Part shown: in pieces, positions 35,313-46,637 of the stretch
How positions within the stretch are numbered: the first letter of the stretch is position 1
Layout of the letters: every line of letters starts with the position of its first letter
Notes under the pieces: model-generated
What the model was told of the DNA's origin: nothing
The model's input: only the letters and a program-made list of their open reading frames with translations
Databases searched by the model: none
Program-made: the position numbers and the translations under genes
Source: Aedes albopictus
Taxonomy: Eukaryota; Arthropoda; Insecta; Diptera; Culicidae
Length of the DNA: 64,000 nt
Assembly (NCBI RefSeq): GCF_035046485.1
Contig: NC_085137.1
Span: 478,417,396-478,481,395 of the forward strand
Reading direction: 5' to 3'

Positions 35313-36010
35313 CACTGAAATAAATTTTGTTGTGGAAACTACCGATTCCATAGTAAAATCAATAACCGTACCTATGATTCTCAACCGACAACAAAATCTG
35401 TAAAGTTCACTGAAATATGATTGAAGTTGCAGTGCATTGCAGTAAATTCAACTTAAAAGCGTAGTCGCCTCAACAACAAAGCATTGTCAATTTTTCCTGG
35501 ACACGCATTTATCAACACAGTATGGTTAAAGATACAATGCTCAGCTGTTAAACTAAGATTGTTTTTGGTAATGTTAACTGCCCAGACAACCAGTAATCGT
35601 ATAACATGTTGCATAAGATAATAATGTGGAGGCCATATGCGTGCATGCCTCCATTTAGGCGCATGTAAAATGTACGCATATCGCCTCCACTTTAACGTCT
35701 TATGCAGCATCTTATACGATCACTGGTTGACTGGGTGCACTGTTAGTTAAATTGGCAGTCACTCAAAGTGCAAATTTTCGGTAATACCAATCCGTGTGGT
35801 CAATTATGAATTTCAAATAACTCAACGTACATATGTACAGATGGGTAAATTATTGATTAAATTGGGAAAAAATCCACAGCTCAGGTGAGATTTGAACTCA
35901 CGACCCTTATAACGGAATTAACTGGAAATTGTTGTCGGTTGAGAATCAAAGGTAAGGTTAGTAATTTTACTATGGAATCGGTAGTTTCCACTACAAAATT
36001 TATTTCAGTG
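35313..36010. mobile_element. foldback MITE (~700 bp) with nested MITE
   Basis: Ends 'cactgaaataaattttgt' and 'acaaaatttatttcagtg' pair, with the mirrored inner block 'aaactaccgattccatagta'. The uninterrupted sister repeat at 14.5 kb shows it is an insertion. The flanks are TG and TA, consistent with a TA target carrying one change. A reverse-strand B-box-like 'gttcaaatctcacc' lies near 35895. Confidence 0.8.
35581..35735. mobile_element. short foldback MITE nested in 35313-36010
   Basis: The ends 'cccagacaaccagtaatcgt' and 'acgatcactggttgactggg' form arms of about 60 bases around a GC-richer centre ('gtggagg...cctccac'). No clear target duplication. Confidence 0.7.
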
Positions 36011-36543
36011 TAGGTTTTGGTAGCTTACAGGGGTAAAACAGAAAGAATAAATTTGGAGTTGATGACTGAGAAATTAATATGGAATATTGATTATGTGTAC
36101 TGATTTGAGAACTCAATTTCTCTGCCCCTTGCGAGCCCATATCACTGGCTACGCCTATGTGTGATATTTTTCTCGATAATGCAAGAATCTTAGCTTCTAA
36201 CTAGCGCAAGAAAATTGATTATTTGTTACTTTATGGTCAAGTTATGATTTTTTGAAATTTTTGGACGGTTTTGGAAGAATTGCCCCTTATTACTGTTTTT
36301 CCTAGCTCCGCCCATGATTTGCATTTTTTCTTGGAAGTTATATTATTTTTATATTTTGGGCTACTCTAGTGCGCAGGCATATTGGAAATCAGGTAGGTTT
36401 ATTCAAGTGCAGATGCAGCACAGGATGATGCTGCTATAAGTATTTAGGTACCGTTGTTCGGACGAGAACATGGATTAGGATTGAACAATCTATGGAAAAA
36501 GGGAAAATGCAAGCTTATTTACTTATCCCCGATCGGTCATGTA

Positions 36544-37466
36544 CAGGGGATGGCCAAAATGTTTGGGATAGGCAACTTTTTTTCTCCCACAAAAAAATTG
36601 AACATGCTGTAACTTTTCATAGAGTGCATCAAAAAATCCCAAATTTTGACTGTTTGTCAACCTATCATATGTGCATCATTGGTACAAATTTGGGCTCAAT
36701 TGATTAATTTTTCGCGAAGTTAGAACCGTTCGGGTAAAACACTATTTTTTAGTCAATTCATTTTTGAGCTGTCATATCTCGGAAATCAGTGAACCGAATT
36801 GAATGAATTATTTAACGTTTATCAACAATATATTGATACTTAATACGACGTTATAAAATGTAATATTTTCTCACGACGAATTAAGTTATACCGAGTTGAA
36901 ATTTTTACCCACATAGAGGAAAATAAGTCATATTTACAATACCACTCAAACATTATTAAATGTGTTCTTCCATCAATCTAAATAGGCTCTAATATATCTG
37001 ATTAGAGATAATTTGAGAACAGAAGTGGAATATCTTTGGATATCATCACGAAAATTTATTGACATTGATGTAAAAAAATTACATTTTTTCGAGAAAAATC
37101 CAAAAAGTGTCAATCCTTGATAACTTTTTTCGTCGTTTAAAAAGTAACTAAGTTTTAATAATTCGTAAAGCATTTACATATTGATAGTTTACGTTCAAAT
37201 TTTCATTCAATTTGGTTCACTGGTTTCCGAGATATGACAGCTCAAAAATGAGTTGTCTGAAAAATAGTGTTTTACCCAAACGGTTCTAACTTTGCGAAAT
37301 ATTAATCAATCGAGCCCAAATTTATAGCAATGATGCACATATAGTAGGTTGACAAACAGTAAAAATTTGAGATTTTTTGATGCGCTCTATAAAAAGTTAC
37401 AGCATGTTGAACTTTTTTGTAAGAGAAAAAAAAGTTGCCTATCCCAAACATTTTGGCCATCCCCTG
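36544..37466. mobile_element. Tc1/mariner-type foldback MITE in the 5' flank of the 38-kb gene
   Basis: Termini 'caggggatggccaaaatgtt' and 'aacattttggccatcccctg' are flanked by TA (36542-36543 and 37467-37468). Long arms ('gggataggcaactttttt', 'tgagctgtcatatctcgg') pair over several hundred bases. Its flanks rejoin to sequence resembling 55470-55570 ('tggattagg(g)atgaacaat' ... 'caacacatattcc'), the 5' flank of the related 56-kb gene. Confidence 0.85.
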
Positions 37467-38176
37467 TATTTTGTCAACACATATTCCCTTCGTTTCTCGC
37501 AAAATATAAACAGGAATGATGTAAATAGGAGATGGAAATATTTGACAATGCGTGTAAATAAGATAGGGCGGAACGAATTGAAAATTTTTTAACTGTAATT
37601 GTAAATATTTGCATTACAATGAAATATATGACAAACTTTTATGGCAAAAAACTTTGTAGTGTAACATTAAAAAATATGCTTTCATAGATTTTCCGTTTAT
37701 TCAAATTAAAATACAAATTTGAATAGGGTCTTTAGCCTTTTACCGAGGAGTATTTTTCGCATCGAAGTCTGTAAAATAAGCTTCTCTAATATGAGAGAAT
37801 ATCTGTTTCAAAATCAATATTCAATTCAGACATAAATCGAAAGAATTGTTTTTGACTAGTAAAAGTAAAGAAATATCAAGACTAGAAAATTTACACCATT
37901 TGACGGTACGACACTTTGAAACCTCTCTCGATATCCAAACTTTTGGTATGCATTTAAAGGGTGTTCTATTTCCTAGGGATGTTGTGAGCATAGTCCGGAT
38001 CGTTTTCGATTTGAATGTAGTTTGTGATTGGTTTCTGTGTGCAACAGACGCATTTTGAGAGCGAGCAAGCAACCCTCTGGATTGCATTGGTCGTGCGGTT
38101 GGATTTTTTTTTTCTATTCATACTGCATCCTATTCCAAAACGGAACCCTCGAAACAGGATAACAAGGAAACACCAA

Positions 38177-39160
38177 ATGGCTGAACTGAATGCGAATTCA
38201 TTGCGTGTGCGTTTCGAACGTGGAAGTAAAGAGCCGACAGATGCGTCTATTTTTGCCTTTATGCGTGATAAAATGCAGCTGCGATCGAGTGATCTGTTGT
38301 CTATGTACAAAGAACATTGGACCTGGTCTGTGATAATAAAGTTTAAACGGAAAAAGGATATGTTGCATACACTGAAACGATTGCCGAAAGTTATGAACTT
38401 CAAAATTAATCGGCTTTGGAGCTACAAAGTAACGTTGTCGGTGGCCAGTCATATGGTTCGGAATATAAGGATATTATTCCTTCCGCCGGAAATCGAGGAC
38501 GACGAGATTGGAGACATTATGTCACAATATGGAACCATCGAACGGATCATTCGTGAAACTTATGAACCTGAAACCGGTTATCCCATTTGGAATACAGTAC
38601 GAGATGTATACATGGAGCTTAAGGAAAATTATGTGATACCCTCCTTCATCAGTGTTCGGGATATTACCGCACGAGTGATAGATGCAGGCCTGGTGTCCGA
38701 TTATCGCCCGATCGACTGCGATTTGAGCACCAGTGATAATCGCAGTTCTGAGACTTCCTCCACCGACAATCAGGAAGCGAATCGCCAGCTGCCATCGGAT
38801 AAAGAGATGCTTGCGGTTGCGAAACATCTTTATTCCAAACCGCCAAAGCAACGACCAACTATTCAGTTTGTCCCAGGAGAAGTTTTGTACCCTTTTCCAG
38901 CCAGAACAGTTCGCCGCTTCAGGGCGGCAACCCCACCGGCAGCATCCAGTACGGAATCATCGTCTGATGGGGATGATGACGATGATGGTGATGACGCTGA
39001 TGACGATGCATCGTCTACTCCAGATAGCCATGAACGAAATGCTTCCTCAAACAACGCCCCCAAGACGGCATCTGGATGTTCTACTGCTAGAACTATAACA
39101 TGTGAAAAGTGTGGACATATCATGGAAGTCCGTGATCGTGGACCGGATTTTGGAGGATAA
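38177..39160 (+). CDS. gag-like (LINE ORF1-derived) protein, 327 aa, no zinc knuckle
   Basis: The frame is open further upstream, but similarity to the 56-kb paralogue begins at 'LNANSLRVRF', so I choose the ATG at 38177. Residues ~7-155 match the paralogue closely ('FMRDKMQLRS', 'VIIKFK', 'LPPEIED', 'YGTIERIIRETY', 'GYPIWNTVR'). This is the RRM-like architecture of mosquito LINE ORF1/gag proteins, in which a CCHC knuckle normally follows. Here the knuckle is absent. Instead there is a serine-rich linker, an Asp-rich run ('DGDDDDDGDDADDD') and one 'CEKCGH' motif near the C-terminus. Nucleic-acid binding is inferred; the function is unknown. The ancestral ATG aligned to the paralogue is ACG here, and a 1-base insertion moved the start downstream. 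Confidence 0.7.
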   Translation: MAELNANSLRVRFERGSKEPTDASIFAFMRDKMQLRSSDLLSMYKEHWTWSVIIKFKRKKDMLHTLKRLPKVMNFKINRLWSYKVTLSVASHMVRNIRILFLPPEIEDDEIGDIMSQYGTIERIIRETYEPETGYPIWNTVRDVYMELKENYVIPSFISVRDITARVIDAGLVSDYRPIDCDLSTSDNRSSETSSTDNQEANRQLPSDKEMLAVAKHLYSKPPKQRPTIQFVPGEVLYPFPARTVRRFRAATPPAASSTESSSDGDDDDDGDDADDDASSTPDSHERNASSNNAPKTASGCSTARTITCEKCGHIMEVRDRGPDFGG

Positions 39161-39336
39161 ACCGTTCAGCGTCGTACTCCAGTATCCATGTGCAGGGTGA
39201 ACCAAAAGGATGTGATGATAACAGGGCGATTTCTAGGTCTTTCAAAATGCAATTTCCCATTCCTTAATAATGATCTCTAGTGTAATTTATTTTGTAGAAA
39301 GATAGATGCACCGGCTCAAAGTCTAATCCTATCTAC

Positions 39337-39727
39337 CAGTGTTGGTAAAAACTCAAATTCTCAAATCTCATGCTTGAGTTGTTTCACGCGCGATTCTTGA
39401 CTTGCCAAACTCACCGCCGAAAAAATCATGCATGAGTTGACTCGCGATTTCACTCATTGTTTTACTTCTTGGTATTCTTATTACTTACTTCGATGTTTTT
39501 AGGATTATATGATAGAACAAAAGCAAACCTATCGTACAACAACATTGGATGCCGTTCAAATTGATTTGGGTTCGTTTTACAAGCGAACGAGATTTCGGCG
39601 CTTGACTCGTGAGAGCGAGATTTTGCATGAAAATCTCGCGTGTGAGAAAATGATTCAGAATCGCGCGCGAGCTTGCTCACGCAGGAGCGGTTCTTGAGTG
39701 TGCTTTGAGTGTGATTTTACCAACCTG
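39337..39727. mobile_element. hAT-type MITE downstream of the 38-kb gene
   Basis: Termini 'cagtgttggtaaaaactca' and 'tgattttaccaacctg' are flanked by a perfect 8-bp duplication, ctatctac (39329-39336 and 39728-39735). It carries internal 'ctcgcg/cgcgag' rich inverted motifs. No transposase. Confidence 0.9.
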
Positions 39728-39739
39728 CTATCTACTATC

Positions 39740-40090
39740 TAAACCTCTCATAAAAAAAACAATTTTGATGTATGTATAACAAACAGATAATCATCAGTAT
39801 ACACATATATACAAAGTGTAGGACAAAATCTCTCTGCCACAACGATCACTTTCCAAAAATGATCAATTCACTGTTACTTTTCTTAAAGTGCATAAAATAC
39901 TTCCAAATTATCACTGCAAATTGATCAACTTGTTGTGTACCAGTGGTCCAAATTTGAAAAAGATTCTAGAAAAAAGTATAATAATCCGATAGCCAACTTT
40001 GAGCTGTTTTATCGCAGGATTCAATGAACCGAATGCAATACAATTTTGAGCATTTATGACTAATAGAACGAGTTTTAAAAAAGAATACTT
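39740..40090. other. no recognisable feature
   Basis: AT-rich sequence downstream of the hAT MITE. No ORF, repeat or RNA supported. Confidence 0.4.
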
Positions 40091-40095
40091 TTCTT

Positions 40096-40264
40096 GACTT
40101 CTTTGGGCATAAAGTATATTCATGCCTGCTACACGTTATACACATGCAAAATAATCATTGGCAGAAGAAGCTCCTAGTAAATGACTGTGAAAGTGCTCAT
40201 ATAACAAAAGCTGAGAAGCAGGCTTTGTCCCAGTGGGGTCGTTTCGCCAAAAAGAAGAAGAAGA
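40096..40264 (+). mobile_element. 5'-truncated tRNA-derived SINE
   Basis: The sequence matches the 3' two-thirds of the SINE at 21272-21542 ('tgcctgctacacgttataca', 'gagaagcaggctttgtccca') and ends in (AAG)n. The tRNA-like head is missing, and divergence is greater than between the other two copies. Confidence 0.85.
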
Positions 40265-40269
40265 AGACT

Positions 40270-40914
40270 ACGAAACTCAGAGAAACTAAACGTTTAAACA
40301 GTTCCTGTTAGCATTTGAAACGAAAACTCAAAATTTAAAACTTTCAACTACCAATTGAAGATTTGCCAGAACTTAAGTTTTACACAAAATATTCATACCA
40401 GAGAAGTAGGATTGGATTATGATAGTTGTTCGTAGATTGATAATATTTTGAACTGCCTTACCACATGCATGTTTCTCTTTAGGGAGATATTCTTCTAGTC
40501 CAAATGAAACAAGACTGTTATAACAAGCTACACGTCTTGTATATTCGTGTTGAATTAAACTACCTCGCTTAGAATAAGACAAGTGCGTAGCGTTAAGCTA
40601 GGTTTAATGTTATTTAATAAATTCTTGTTTGTTGTTGTTATGTAAATGTGCTCGCATTTTTTTTTTAATTAGTATATCACTGTCATAATAATGATGGCAC
40701 AATCCTTTGATTTTTTTAAACCATATCTCTGAGATCTCTGTTTTAGTGTTTAATAGGCCCGTTCGAAGGTTGAAAAGATAAATTGTCACCCAGAATATCA
40801 TTGCTTCAATCTCTGGTCCATACGTTCCCTTCTACTGTTTCACTATCTATTTTTGAACCACCTTTGTTCTATCTATTTTCTCCTTCAACAGGTTGAAAAA
40901 AAATGTTGCTTTCC
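40270..40914. other. no recognisable feature
   Basis: AT-rich sequence. A 63-codon minus-strand frame (40610-40801) has no recognisable motif. Nothing supported. Confidence 0.4.
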
Positions 40915-41147
40915 TAACGAGAGTACCCTGACGGACAAACGAGAGATCGGATCGAAAGGTGGAAGTAACACTTCAACGAGCATCTGAATGGTGAGGGGAA
41001 TGTGGTCATGGTGAATCTAAATAGCGGTAGAAATGATAACGCTAGTGCAACAGAGTATGGTACAAGCCAGCTTCATTGACGGCCGATCAACAACGAACCC
41101 GATTTTCACCGTACGACAAAATCTCCAAAAATTCAGTGAATAACAGA
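40915..41147 (+). pseudogene. decayed RTE-like LINE fragment (left half)
   Basis: The text 'tgacggacaaacgagagatc' and 'ggaagtaacacttcaacgag' matches the coding strand of the RTE ORF at 'TDKREVIERWKQHFDEHLNG'. After an internal deletion it continues at 'QAGFIDGRSTT' ('cagcttcattgacggccgat') and 'RQILQKCREYQ', and stops at the border with a TIR element. Confidence 0.8.
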
Positions 41148-41349
41148 ATACCGTCTACCCCCGTTGGTTTGAACGACACCTCATGCAAACCAACGGGGTT
41201 CATTTTTTAATTTGAACTTCTTGTAACCCTGTGGGCATCAAAAACACACTAATGGTAACACTTTTTGCTGTTTTGTTTCTGCGTTCCTTTTCACCCCGTT
41301 CCATGAGCAGAATAACATTTGAATTCAATGTTCAATGCGCAGATTAGAG
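41148..41349. mobile_element. 'gtctacccccgttggtttg' TIR element, right end truncated
   Basis: It begins 'gtctacccccgttggtttga' beside the RTE fragment and contains an internal palindrome ('ccgttggtttg' / 'caaaccaacgg'). It ends at 'atgcgcagattagagg', where the left duplication arm starts. The reverse complement of that last phrase occurs within the related element at 46871-47407, about 55 bases from its terminus. The missing end was presumably lost at the rearrangement breakpoint. Confidence 0.6.
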
Positions 41350-41546
41350 GCTTCAGGAGGCACAATTAGGAATAGAATACAACAAAAAGGAAAATCCAGA
41401 CGCACTATCGAACTGCCTGCATGCTCTCAAAATGCGTCTGTTGCACACAGAAGCTGAACACGAACTACACTCAAATAGGAAAGCAGTTCTGTGCAACCTA
41501 TGTTTACAATTTGTGGAAATGAAAAATCCTCTTTAGGGCTCAAATA

Positions 41547-41759
41547 GGGGCTGGGACCATTTGGGCAGGAGCACCTATTTTGGGCACTTGCTGCTATAAC
41601 TCAGTCAATTTCAAAACGATTGACTTGAATTTTTGAACAAGGCTAGATACTGTGCGTATCTGATCGTGTCTTAAAAATCAAGTCAATCGGTTAAAAATTG
41701 ACTAAGTCATAGCAGCAAGTGCCCAAAATAGGTGCTCCAGCCCAAATGGTCCCAGACCC
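41547..41759. mobile_element. TA-flanked foldback MITE in left arm
   Basis: The ends 'ggggctgggaccatttgggc' and 'gcccaaatggtcccagaccc' are flanked by TA (41545-41546 and 41760-41761). It was duplicated together with the arm; its partner is 56061-56273. The family also occurs at 9181-9394. Confidence 0.85.
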
Positions 41760-43202
41760 TATCCGTCATCACTGTTTGGAAAAGGAAATGCAGTTTTTTC
41801 GCTGTAAATCGTAATAATGAAAATGTATTCATCTTATTCCATTCCTCGAGTGAAATACCGTGAAAATATTTTATTGGCTAAATATTAGTTCTGAACGAAA
41901 TCAAAATTGCCTGTAAATGTTCGATGATTACGGTGATTCAACTCAATGACAAATAATTCTAGATTAAAAACAATAGCTTCGGTTTCGGTGGAGAATGTAA
42001 AACGATACACCGTAAAATTGAGTAAGTAACTGTGATAGTTATTTTTTAACATGTTCCCCTCGCATTTTTTTTACTTACAAATTACTTGTAATTTTAAAAT
42101 CCCTAGTATCTACTCTGCTATAAACTAGACAACTTTTTTGCTTAAGAAATTATTATTACTGATATTATTTTGAAAAACGAACTGTTTCCCTCAGTATCAA
42201 AGTTACTTCGTTTTTCGGTACTTTCGAATGGTTTTTGCATGAAAGCGGATGGAATATGTGTTGAAAAACTAACACACAAACACGGCTAGAGGCAGGTATA
42301 TAAGCCAGCAATTTCCCATTTGTGATTGATTGTTCATCCCTAATCCATATACTTCCGAGCAACCCCTACATACTTCTATGTAGCACCATTTTCTACCCCT
42401 CGCTTTCTTTATAAGATGTTACCAACAGCTGATATCCAATAAGGGGCTGTTTAAAAATCGCGTAGGCCAAAACTTGGCCATTGCTGACCCCTCAGTCTCC
42501 CCTCGTTGACGTTTGGCCATACGAAAATTTTAAAAAAATATATGAAACCTTGAATTTGGTCAGACAAAAAAGTGTACGTGGCTTATGAACGACCCCTCAC
42601 GCCTGCGCAGTTGAGAAGCCCAAAACATGAAACTTTAAGCTCTAGCACCTGTAATGAAAGTTTAAGTGGCCTGGGATCATTGGCTCAACGCGCAGGATCG
42701 AAGGTTATTAAAATGATCAATACGAGAAAGCCTCTAAGGATTAATCAAAAATATTTTTCAGAATAGACCAATTAGACTACAAAGTACACAGTAGATTTAA
42801 TGATCTACTTTCAGTTCCTATCGGGTGAAGCACTAAACGCTAGACCGCGTCGGTTTTCACGTTTTGTTTTCGACATGCTTTCTCAACATCTGATTGCGAT
42901 AGGGAGGAACCAAGTGAATGTTATGTTTTCATTATTCCGTCCTTGCTAGTTCTCACTGGAATACCCTTTCTGATATTGTGCTTCCAGGTTTGTTCGATTT
43001 TGCTTTTGAGTTGTACCTAGAAAAAAAAATGTTTCGTAAGTTATAGAGTACTTATTAATGCAGAAAAAGAAATCTTCTAGCTGTCTGTTGTTGTTGTTGT
43101 TAATTTTCTTCGAGAGAATCACTGAAGAAAAATTTCCATGGGTTTCCACATAAATTCCTTCACAGATTGTTATAGAAATCCGTACGAAAATTATTTCATG
43201 CA

Positions 43203-43738
43203 GTGACGGCAATTGTCAAATTACGGTCGTCTACACCGACGCCCAGCGGCGCCAGCGTCGTTGATTTGTTTTTGTTTTGATAGTCGTCTTGACAACCCGA
43301 GCAGCATTCTCAGAAATGTATGCCTTCGAAATTCTTTTGACCGCTGTCTGCTGAACTTCAACCACTCAAAGTGAGCATTTTCAATTTCAACTGATTTGTT
43401 TTAATTTAGCACGATGCAGAAGCAAAAAATTCAGTTGTTCTGCATCACTCACCAAAAGTAACTATAATGCATTGAATTAAGGTAACATATCGGTATTTGC
43501 ATGCCTAAAACCAATTTCAAATTGAAATATTCATATTCGAATCCATCGAGCTGAAGTTCAGCTGAACTGAACTTCAACTACAGTGGATGACACCACAAAA
43601 CGCCGCATTCATTGTCTCGTCTCTTCTTTGTCATGTTCATTCTCGGTCTCGTGTCTATGGGTAACTGTGTTTGTTTATTTGTGTTCGTTTTCGCACAAAT
43701 TGAACATCATTGTGCTGATTTTTTTCGACACTGCTTTG
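43203..43738. mobile_element. insertion specific to the left arm
   Basis: The right arm reads straight through 'ttcatgcaattactcacgg'. In the left arm 536 bases intervene, and 'atgca' is repeated at both junctions (43198-43202 and 43739-43743). No TIR, poly(A) or ORF of known type was recognised. It includes a small palindrome 'gttcagctgaac' near 43558. Confidence 0.75.
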
Positions 43739-43743
43739 ATGCA

Positions 43744-45460
43744 ATTACTCACGGATTTCTTCATAAATGCTTGCAGGGATTCCTTCAGAAAATCAACAGA
43801 TTTTTCCAGAAAATATTCCACAGACTCCTTCAGAAAAAAAATCCTCTATAAAATCTTTTAGAAACTGCTTAATAAATTTTCCTTCCTTCATTCAGACCCG
43901 TGCACAGGAAAGGCGCCTAGTGTATGGAATATCGGCAATGGGAGGAGTTTAACCCCTAAAACCCCTCCCTTGTGCACAGGTTTGCCTTCATTTACTTGTC
44001 CAAGAATTCCTTTGAGTAATCTTCTATTGATTTCTCCTAAAATTGCTGCCTGGTTTCCTTCAGAAGCAACTCCAGAAATTCTATTTCAAAGGGTTCTCTC
44101 AAAAACACTATCAGTCTTTTCTTCAAAAATTCTTCCAGGCATTATTTAGGAAATTTATCCAGGGCTTCCTTCAGATATTTCCTCAAGTAATTCTCCAGAA
44201 ATTCCTCCGAAACTTCGCAAGTGATTATTTTATAGAAACTTGGTGTTTTTTCGGCATTCAGTCACAGAAAAAGCGTTGTTTATTTCAAATCACTGCCTGC
44301 GTTTCGATCCTGTGGTTGGGATCTTCATCAGGGCTCGATATGAATCAACAGATCGAGTTGATCACACGGAGGATTATAGTTTTCATGAGGGTTGAGCACC
44401 GCACTTGTAGTTTTGGACCAACAAGCTCACTGGTTGAGATGGTGGGTGGGTGGTACGCTTAACCGTTAGAGTTGCAACACTTGGTACTTTGGGAACACTT
44501 CTGTTCTTGTTTACGGATTGCGTACAGCTATTTTTAAAAATACCAACAGCAACTTCTTCAGAAACTTCTGTAGCAATACCATTTAAAATTCCCACAGGAA
44601 TGTGTCTGGAAATTTCTTCAGGTATTCGTCCAGAAAATCCTGCAGAAATTCCTCCAGAGATTCTTGCATTATTACTTCACTGATTCAGTCAAGAATTCCC
44701 CCAGAGATTCCTGCAGGAGCTCATACAGAGATTTTTCAGGATCCGGCATTATCTCTATGGATAAATCATAGATTTTCTCCACGGACTCTTAAAAGATTCA
44801 AAAAAAAAAAAAATGCACAGCAATTCTCCAAGAAAAATTTGAAGAGTTCGATTTTCTAGGGGTCGTTACAAAAACTTAGCCAACGCTTCCGAGTAATCTT
44901 TGAAAAAATGTATCCAAATATTTTCCCAAGAATTTTTCTAAAAAGTCTTAAAAAAAAAATAAAAAATTCCACCAAGGGTTTCCCGGAGAAATTGTCCAGG
45001 TATTTCTTCAGAAAGTTTTCTAGAAATTCATCCTTTGATTCTTTCGAGAATTTTCCTGGGCTTTCTTTCAACACTACTTCATTGGACTTCTACGGGAATT
45101 TTATAGATTCTCCAGTATATTGGATATTTCTTCAGAATTTCATTCGGGATCCCTTCAAATATTTAATATATCTCCAGAGACTTCAGAAGTCTCCGTTTTC
45201 TTTAGAAATTTTAGCAAGGGATTTCTTTAAAAGTTTTTCAAAAAATCCTTTGAAAATTTCTCAGAGAGGTTCCTGAGGGTATTCTTCCAAGGGCTCCTCC
45301 AAGAATTCCTTCAGGGACTTCAATTAGAGATTCTTACAAGAATTGTTGTAGATATTCTAGGGATTTTTCAGAAGTTCTTCCTGAAATTTCACAAAAACTA
45401 CTGGAAGAATTCTTGAAAGAACACCTGAAGAAATTCCCCAAGATTCCTTCCTAGAAGTAA
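43744..45460. repeat. degenerate arrays within left arm
   Basis: Tracts of 'aaattcttccag', 'ggatttcttcag' and 'attcctcc' motifs alternate with a short conserved insert at about 44240-44510. That insert contains 'ttcgatcctgtggttgggat' and 'cttcatcagggct'. The mirror image is in the right arm (52500-54250). The ORFs are artefacts. Confidence 0.75.
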
Positions 45461-45840
45461 ATAAAAATAAATGGTTGCGAAATTTTAGGAAGAAAAACTG
45501 GATTTTTAGGAATGTGCAAGACACGCAATTCTGAGTTACTCTTTTTGATTGGATACTTACAGAAACGTGAGGAAAATGGACAAACTCTTCGCTGTTCCTT
45601 TGGTATCTGGTGGTATAAATGAGACTAATCGTGGTCATCACTCGGATAAATTATTTATTCTCGACATATCTGTGTTTCCCCTAGGAATTCTTAAAAAAAT
45701 CATTAGTTCACGAAAAAGAAAAACAAGTCTGATGGAAATTTTGCGGAAATAAAAAAATCCTTGCGGAATTTGTGGAGAGCTGCTGAAGAAACTTAAAAAA
45801 ATCGGAATATTTTTCAAAAAAATCGCGGAGGGTTTGTCTA

Positions 45841-45980
45841 TAAACTACGTAGACCCTTAGGGGAGGAGGCGCGGTTTAGTCAAAGTCTACGCTCCATAAA
45901 AATTTTGAAAATTTTGTATAGACAAAAGTTTACGATGGGGAGTGGGTCTCAGTTGGTCAATATTGAGTCTACGTAGTTTA
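45841..45980. mobile_element. short TA-flanked MITE at the inner end of the left arm
   Basis: Termini 'taaactacgtagaccc' and 'gagtctacgtagttta' are flanked by TA on each side. The element is complete here. In the right arm the matching copy lacks its inner end, being cut at the LINE poly(A) at about 52001. Confidence 0.8.
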
Positions 45981-45984
45981 TAAC

Positions 45985-46637
45985 AGTGCCTGAAGAAAGG
46001 TCTGAACAAATCCTTGGAAGCCCCCGGAGGAAAACCTGGATGAAATTCTGTAGATACCTCTGGAATAACTTTCAGAAGAATTGATTTGAATGTTTATTGA
46101 GAAATTTCTAAATAAATGTCTGAGAGAACCATTGAATATATGAAGACATACTTGAAAGAACCTTTTTATTAATACCAACAAGAATGAATTTCTGAAAGAA
46201 TCTCAGAATCTCTATGGACGAAATCTCCTGGAACTGCGGATTTCAAGAAAATCTTCGAAGGAATTTCTAAAGAAATTCCGAAGAAAAACACCTTAAGGAG
46301 ATGAAATTTTTGGGGAAATTCCTCCTGTAATGTTTGAAGAAACACGTGAACTTCTGAAGCAATCACTGAAGGATTTTCTTCAAGAATCTAAAAGTTTCCC
46401 AGAAAAATCTTTTGAGCAAACCCATGGACTAATTTAAATATTAATCTTTCGATTTTTTTTAGAAACCCTTCAAGACGACCCAAGGAAAATTCCTGGAATC
46501 CCCGAAAGAATTTCTGGAGAAATCTCTGAAGAAACTTTTCCAGAAAAACATGAACATAAATGCATTCAACCTGAAGAAATCATTAAAATATTTTTTTTGT
46601 CTATCAAAGAGATCATATTCACTGGATTTCTTGAAAA
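45985..46637. repeat. degenerate array in the spacer
   Basis: 'gaagaaatttctgg / ggaatttctaaag' type motifs. There is no counterpart at the inner end of the right arm, where a LINE is found instead. Confidence 0.65.

Larger units (their letters stand above)
35150..36343 (-). repeat. dispersed repeat, inverted copy of 14.18-14.64 kb, split by a MITE
   Basis: Read on the minus strand it matches the earlier copy: 'tcaccaagg...', 'cgtagccagtgatatgggct', 'accataaagtaacaaataat', 'cggagctaggaaaaacagta'. The insertion at 35313-36010 separates 'ccttggaagaatt' from 'acccctgtaagctacc', which are adjacent in the 14.5-kb copy. Confidence 0.75.
41350..45964 (-). repeat. left arm of large inverted duplication
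   Basis: This segment is the reverse complement of 52001-56470 from end to end, apart from arm-specific insertions. Many stretches are identical: the 67-codon frame at 45549-45752 equals that at 52215-52418 on the opposite strand, and the frame at 42572-42766 equals that at 55051-55245. The outer end (41350-41560) is the 5' flank and first codons of the gag-like gene at 56454 in reverse, with the start ATG changed ('cacaattagg' where 'ctccattagg' is expected). Confidence 0.95.
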
